A stretch of 8,130 nucleotides of DNA from HK-STAS-PATE-36 sp964610345. GTDB lineage: Bacteria; Patescibacteriota; Saccharimonadia; Saccharimonadales; JAGQNJ01. Position 1 is the stretch's first letter, and the number at the start of each line of letters is the position of its first letter. Location: positions 1 to 8,130 of the forward strand of contig CAZSVQ010000032.1 of NCBI GenBank assembly GCA_964610345.1, in the 5' to 3' direction. The position numbers and the translations under genes are program-made. The notes beneath the pieces were generated by a model. That model searched no databases. It saw only the letters and a list, made by a program, of their open reading frames with translations, and had not been told where the DNA came from. Of the stretch, positions 5,092-8,130 are shown one piece after another.

Positions 5092-5769
5092 GTGGCTAAC
5101 CCTAACCCAGAAGTTGAAGTTGTCTGGGGTGGTGGGGGCTGGCATCGTTCGCATCGGCGCTATTTGCGACCATATGTTGAGGGCGCGGTTAATCTGGCAT
5201 CAGAGGCCGTAAATTCACTGGGGATTAACTTTAAGCACCCAAAACAAGCATCAATCAGACGTTGCGGCAATAGTTATCCAGCGGTTGGTGAAAATCAGGA
5301 CGAATCTGGATTTAAATTGTTTATAAGAGTAGATGATTATCGTCGTCGCAAAGCGGCTGCTCGATTTGGTCGATATGTAACTGCTTCAGCTCACGAACTC
5401 ACTCACTCAGCACGTCATGAACGATTTGGTGACTGGGATTTGTTTGAAGAAATAGTCAGTGAAGGTATTGCACACACCGTTGAAGATTTAGTCTTGCAAG
5501 ATCTTGGCATGACGGACGATTATTTATATTCAGAAATTGTGAACTCGATGAATAGAAATCACGATGCTTCAAAGCATGAATTAATAGCAGATTATAGTGT
5601 AAACGGAAATGACGATATTATGGTTGATAAATGGTTTGATTGGAGTTCACCATATATGGATGAGGGTGTGGTGATAGGTATAACCGAGGTGCAAAATCGA
5701 TTAATTGAAGGTCATGCAATAGGTGAAATTATTGATTGGCCGCCAGAAAGAGTGCTAAACATATCATGA
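5092..5769 (+). CDS. DUF2268-like predicted zinc metalloprotease
   Basis: A 225-aa protein with a zincin core: HELTH at residues 101-105, followed 18 residues later by E124 in FEEIVSEGIAHTVED, the arrangement seen in DUF2268-type predicted zinc proteases. Two histidines and the downstream glutamate would bind zinc, and E102 would be the catalytic base. I see no signal peptide or membrane segment, so it is probably cytoplasmic. The start is placed at GTG 5092 because AAAGGA (5081-5086) lies 5 nt before it; an upstream GTG at 5059 in the same frame would run into the end of efp and adds an unlikely basic stretch. The gene begins 1 nt after the efp stop and its TGA overlaps the tlyA ATG by 4 nt, so it is tightly coupled to both. 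The substrate is unknown and the family match is by motif only. Confidence 0.78.
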   Translation: MANPNPEVEVVWGGGGWHRSHRRYLRPYVEGAVNLASEAVNSLGINFKHPKQASIRRCGNSYPAVGENQDESGFKLFIRVDDYRRRKAAARFGRYVTASAHELTHSARHERFGDWDLFEEIVSEGIAHTVEDLVLQDLGMTDDYLYSEIVNSMNRNHDASKHELIADYSVNGNDDIMVDKWFDWSSPYMDEGVVIGITEVQNRLIEGHAIGEIIDWPPERVLNIS

Positions 5770-6485
5770 AAAAACAGCGCCTAGACCAAACATTAGTAGA
5801 GCAGAATCTAGCTGAAACTCGCAGTCAAGCAGAAAACTTGATTCGTTTGGGCGAAGTCATAGTAGACGGTCGGGTTATAAAAAAATCTGGTTATTTTGTA
5901 AGCAATAGCGCTGAGATTAAAATCACAGCCAATGAACGATACGTTTCTAGGGCCGGGTTAAAGTTGGCCTCTGTAGCCCAAGAATTTGAATTAGATTTTG
6001 CAGAAACAACAGTGCTGGATGTGGGTTCGTCAACTGGTGGCTTTACTGATTTTGCTTTGCAGCAAGGTGCTGAAAAAGTGATAGCAGTGGATGTTGGCAC
6101 CAATCAATTACATCCAAGCTTGCAAAACAATATTAAAGTAGAACTACACGAACAAACCGACATACGTGACATAAGCCAATTGAGCAATGAACCAGATATT
6201 GTAGTCATAGATGTATCGTTTATCTCTTTGCGCGAAATATTGCCACACATTGCAACAATTGCTCAAAAAGCTCAAATTGTAGCAATGCTTAAGCCTCAAT
6301 TTGAGATTGGTGCAGACGCTAAGCACAAAGGTGTCATAAAAAACGAGCGTATTAGGCGCGAAATTATGAAAGATTTTGAAATTTGGTCAAAAAAATACTT
6401 TGTAATACTAAATAAAGCCGATAGCAAAGTTGCTGGCACAAAAGGCAACCAAGAACGATTTTATCTTTTAAAAGTAGTTAAATAA
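5766..6485 (+). CDS. tlyA: TlyA-family rRNA 2'-O-methyltransferase (S4 + FtsJ-like)
   Basis: TlyA methylates ribose 2'-OH groups on rRNA (C1409 in 16S and C1920 in 23S in Mycobacterium), using S-adenosylmethionine. The 239-aa product starts at ATG 5766, which overlaps the previous stop as ATGA; a TTG at 5736 in frame is less likely. Residues 3-60 form an S4 RNA-binding domain (RLDQTLVEQNLAETRSQAEN). The methyltransferase follows, with SRAGLKL (61-67), the SAM loop DVGSSTGGF (85-93), DVSFISL (149-155) and LKPQFE (175-180). The K-D-K-E catalytic set fits K66, D149, K176 and E230. Length is close to the family norm of about 240-270 aa. Older annotations call this family hemolysin; that role is doubtful. 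It ends the operon. Confidence 0.94.
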   Translation: MKKQRLDQTLVEQNLAETRSQAENLIRLGEVIVDGRVIKKSGYFVSNSAEIKITANERYVSRAGLKLASVAQEFELDFAETTVLDVGSSTGGFTDFALQQGAEKVIAVDVGTNQLHPSLQNNIKVELHEQTDIRDISQLSNEPDIVVIDVSFISLREILPHIATIAQKAQIVAMLKPQFEIGADAKHKGVIKNERIRREIMKDFEIWSKKYFVILNKADSKVAGTKGNQERFYLLKVVK

Positions 6486-6497
6486 ATCGAGTATACT
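6468..6497 (+). promoter_or_regulatory. Possible promoter of the serine hydrolase gene (leaderless type)
   Basis: TATACT (6492-6497, 5/6 match) lies 8 nt before the ATG at 6506, and TTAAAA (6468-6473, 4/6 match) lies 18 nt upstream of it, inside the end of tlyA. The start would fall at 6504-6506, so the mRNA would have almost no leader. This agrees with the lack of a GGAG-type ribosome site, though AAAGAG (6499-6504) gives a weak alternative. Confidence 0.42.
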
Positions 6498-6505
6498 TAA
6501 AGAGT

Positions 6506-7390
6506 ATGAACCGTTCAATTTATAATTATCGATCGCCTAAACCGAGTAAACGCCGTGTTAATAAAAAAATAATTTTTAGTGTACTAGCTGTAGCTGTAAT
6601 TATTGGTTTGTTAGTATGGTTATTTTTTAGCAAACAAGATATGCCAGAAGTTAAAGAAGCCACAACAGCACCGCAAAATACTGTACAAGCTCCGCCAGCT
6701 AATAGCCAGCCAAAATTGCCAGACTTGCAATCAGTGGTAGATGACTTTGTGGCTAATAATTCTGGAACTTACGCTATTAAAATAACTGATGAACAAGGCA
6801 ATAATTTGGCTGTTGTAAACGGCGACAAACCTTTTTTTACAGCTAGTATTTATAAACTTTATGTTGCCTATGTTGGTTATCAAAAAATTGACGATGGAAC
6901 ATTTAGCTTGGACGACCCATATTTAAGTGGTTATACAAGAGGTAAATGTTTGGATGCAATGATCCGTGATTCTTACAGCCCGTGTGCAGAGAAAATGTGG
7001 CCAGAACTTGGTAAAGAAAAGCTTACAACTCAGTTGGAGGGCTATGGCTTGACCAATACTTCGCTAACTGGGTTAACTACTTCTGCCAATGATGCCAGTA
7101 TTATTTTGCGTAAAATCGCTACGGGTGAAGGCTTGAGTGATGCATCAAAGAACGCATACTTAGATTCTATGAAAACCCAAGATACCAAATACCGCCGAGG
7201 CTTACCAGCCGGTTTTAATAAAGCGATTGTTTATAACAAAGTGGGTTGGAATCTTGACCAAGAGTGGCATGATACCGCAATTGTACAATTAACTAACGGA
7301 CAAAATGTTATTGTGTCTGTATTGACAACAGGGGCTGGCTACCAAAACGTGGCAAAATTAGGTACAGCAATAGAAAAAGCTTTACAGTAA
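6506..7390 (+). CDS. Membrane-anchored serine hydrolase of the class A beta-lactamase fold
   Basis: A 294-aa protein with a basic N-terminus, one membrane segment (residues 21-42) and a Pro/Ala/Gln-rich linker (about 46-72), so the catalytic domain (about 75-294) faces outside. The nucleophile motif SxxK is S114-I-Y-K117 (FTASIYKLYV) and the third motif is K245-V-G247 in place of KTG. The usual SDN triad appears as S156-Y-S158 in the segment MIRDSYSPCAE, and I find no ExxLN-type deacylating glutamate. It therefore probably acylates with peptidoglycan-like substrates but is unlikely to be an efficient beta-lactamase; a DD-peptidase or penicillin-binding role is more plausible. C148 and C160 may form a disulfide. 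It lies 20 nt after tlyA and overlaps the convergent regulator gene by 9 nt. Confidence 0.85.
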   Translation: MNRSIYNYRSPKPSKRRVNKKIIFSVLAVAVIIGLLVWLFFSKQDMPEVKEATTAPQNTVQAPPANSQPKLPDLQSVVDDFVANNSGTYAIKITDEQGNNLAVVNGDKPFFTASIYKLYVAYVGYQKIDDGTFSLDDPYLSGYTRGKCLDAMIRDSYSPCAEKMWPELGKEKLTTQLEGYGLTNTSLTGLTTSANDASIILRKIATGEGLSDASKNAYLDSMKTQDTKYRRGLPAGFNKAIVYNKVGWNLDQEWHDTAIVQLTNGQNVIVSVLTTGAGYQNVAKLGTAIEKALQ

Positions 7391-7408
7391 ATTTTTTAAA
7401 GCTTTTTT
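7374..7408. terminator. Symmetrical hairpin at the convergent gene ends, possible bidirectional terminator
   Basis: Positions 7374-7384 (AAAAAGCTTTA) pair perfectly with 7397-7407 (TAAAGCTTTTT) over 11 bp, with a 12-nt loop. Both strands end in a run of T. Only two G-C pairs per arm make it weak as a terminator, but it sits exactly over the 9-bp overlap of the two stop codons and could end both transcripts. Confidence 0.45.
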
Positions 7409-8029
7409 ATCTACAATTGTAATAATGTGATGAGTGTTTTTAATCAGTCCCTTACGTTCTAGAATGCCAATTTCTCGACTAGTAGTCTCTCGGCTTGCGT
7501 TTATAGAACTGGCAATGTCTTGCTGTTTAAGCGGAACATCAATTATTAGACCGTTAGGGGCTAGTTTGCCAAAACGCTGTGCCATAGTTAATAAAAAAGA
7601 AGCCAAGCGCTCACGGACGCTACGGTATTCAAGATTCAGTACTCGTTCTGAATGTATGCGATATTGGTCTGTAATAAGATCTATAAAAGGATATAACGCA
7701 TCTGTATTTTCTTTGAGAAAGGCATTAAATTCGTTACGGTCTATCCTGTAAACTTTTGTCGGTGTTAGTGTTTGGTAGATAATGCTTCTGCCCTTACCGG
7801 TAATGGTCCAAATAAGTGGGAATATCTCATGAGGCTTTCTGATAATAAGCAAGTTTTCTTCACCGTACTTGCTGATATTGAAGGCTTTTACTAGCCCAGA
7901 TTCAATATAAAAAATATGCGTGGGTGACTCTCCTGGACGAATAATGTACTCGCCTTTATTGTAAGTTAAGAGCGATCCGCGTTTAAAAAGGTTGAGGAAA
8001 ATTTCTAACTGATTTTCATTGCCCAACAT
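7382..8029 (-). CDS. Crp/Fnr-family transcriptional regulator
   Basis: A 215-aa regulator that binds DNA as a dimer and senses a small ligand or redox state. Residues about 12-115 form a cyclic-nucleotide-binding-type beta barrel (GSLLTYNKGEYIIRPGE, then IFYIESGLVKAFNIS). A long dimer helix follows, and residues 136-215 form the Crp winged helix, with the helix-turn-helix at 167-196 (LKQQDIASSINASRETTSRE, then ILERKGLI). There are no N-terminal cysteines for an Fnr-type iron-sulfur cluster. I could not see a clear cAMP-binding phosphate cassette, so the ligand is unknown. ATG 8029 is chosen because the -10 box ends 6 nt before it; ATG 8035 directly abuts the -10 and TTG 8047 lies upstream of it. 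The gene converges with the serine hydrolase and overlaps it by 9 nt. Confidence 0.9.
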   Translation of the reverse strand: MLGNENQLEIFLNLFKRGSLLTYNKGEYIIRPGESPTHIFYIESGLVKAFNISKYGEENLLIIRKPHEIFPLIWTITGKGRSIIYQTLTPTKVYRIDRNEFNAFLKENTDALYPFIDLITDQYRIHSERVLNLEYRSVRERLASFLLTMAQRFGKLAPNGLIIDVPLKQQDIASSINASRETTSREIGILERKGLIKNTHHIITIVDKKALKNLL

Positions 8030-8035
8030 GTACAT

Positions 8036-8063
8036 ATTATGACACAAAAATTTTCAATGTCCA
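8036..8063 (-). promoter_or_regulatory. Promoter of the Crp/Fnr regulator (leaderless)
   Basis: On the minus strand TGGACA (8063-8058, 5/6 match) and CATAAT (8041-8036, 5/6 match) are 16 nt apart, with TGT before the -10 as an extended element. The predicted start falls on or next to the A of ATG 8029, so the mRNA would be leaderless. No Shine-Dalgarno is present. Confidence 0.62.
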
Positions 8064-8076
8064 TAATTAAATTAGC

Positions 8077-8093
8077 GGTTCACTGAACGAACC
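8077..8093. repeat. Inverted repeats upstream of the Crp/Fnr promoter
   Basis: GTTCACTGAAC (8078-8088) is a perfect 5-1-5 palindrome lying 14 bp upstream of the regulator's -35 box. An alternative overlapping pairing joins GGTTC (8077-8081) with GAACC (8089-8093). It does not match the classic Crp half-site TGTGA. It could be an operator for this or another regulator, or a leader hairpin of a transcript starting further upstream. Confidence 0.3.
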
Positions 8094-8130
8094 CAGAACA
8101 ACTAGCCCGTAGGTAGTTAGTTACATTGTA

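Noticed and set aside
5891..6326. Two minus-strand frames (70 and 60 aa) opposite tlyA
   Set aside because: The tlyA frame carries all methyltransferase motifs; these frames are chance openings.
7434..7751. 105-aa plus-strand frame opposite the Crp/Fnr gene
   Set aside because: It is antisense to the clear helix-turn-helix region and has no ribosome site.
8077..8130. Partial tRNA at the window end
   Set aside because: GGTTC next to a short stem hinted at a T arm, but the stem-loop geometry on neither strand fits a tRNA.
1..8130. CRISPR array, insertion sequence or alternative UGA code
   Set aside because: No regularly spaced repeats or transposase were seen, and TGA acts as a normal stop for the DUF2268 gene with no in-frame TGA in other genes.

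Overview
The window looks like a piece of a Candidatus Saccharibacteria (TM7) or related Patescibacteria genome. The grounds are moderate-to-low GC, compact operons with gaps of 1-52 nt, a cysteine-free S18, an EF-P with an unusual loop tip, and short single-domain versions of housekeeping proteins. The genetic code appears standard: TGA ends one gene and no reading frame contains an internal TGA. The taxonomic call is inference from protein texture, not from a database search.

Layout. Positions 1-840 hold the 3' end of ftsK (DNA translocase). Positions 841-1134 contain no convincing protein gene, but do contain a candidate structured RNA (about 885-1122) with a 20-position long-range stem and a terminator-like end. 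Positions 1135-2556 (minus strand) encode a membrane-anchored DUF3152 metzincin-like protein whose catalytic half has clearly higher GC than its N-terminal half. From a divergent promoter region at 2560-2690 a long plus-strand operon runs to 6485: rpsF, ssb, a small Cys-containing protein, rpsR, a NUDIX hydrolase, efp, a DUF2268-like zincin and tlyA. A serine hydrolase of the class A beta-lactamase fold follows (6506-7390), with its own possible promoter. It converges on, and overlaps by 9 nt, a Crp/Fnr-type regulator on the minus strand (7382-8029).

How the genes fit together. The operon is a translation and genome-maintenance module: S6 and S18 are adjacent partners in the 30S platform, EF-P rescues stalled ribosomes, TlyA methylates rRNA, SSB coats single-stranded DNA, and the NUDIX protein probably cleans nucleotides. 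The rpsF leader can fold so that the Shine-Dalgarno sequence is paired, which would suit S6:S18 feedback. The two membrane-anchored proteins (DUF3152 and the beta-lactamase fold) plausibly act at the cell surface on peptidoglycan or proteins.

Regulation. Internal operon genes mostly have Shine-Dalgarno sequences. Three genes at the head of their own transcript have a -10 hexamer only 6-8 nt before the start codon and no Shine-Dalgarno, which suggests leaderless mRNAs. I found no CRISPR array, insertion sequence, tRNA or rRNA. The window is mainly ordinary core genome. The points most worth following are the structured RNA, the chimeric DUF3152 gene, the leaderless promoters and the rpsF leader.
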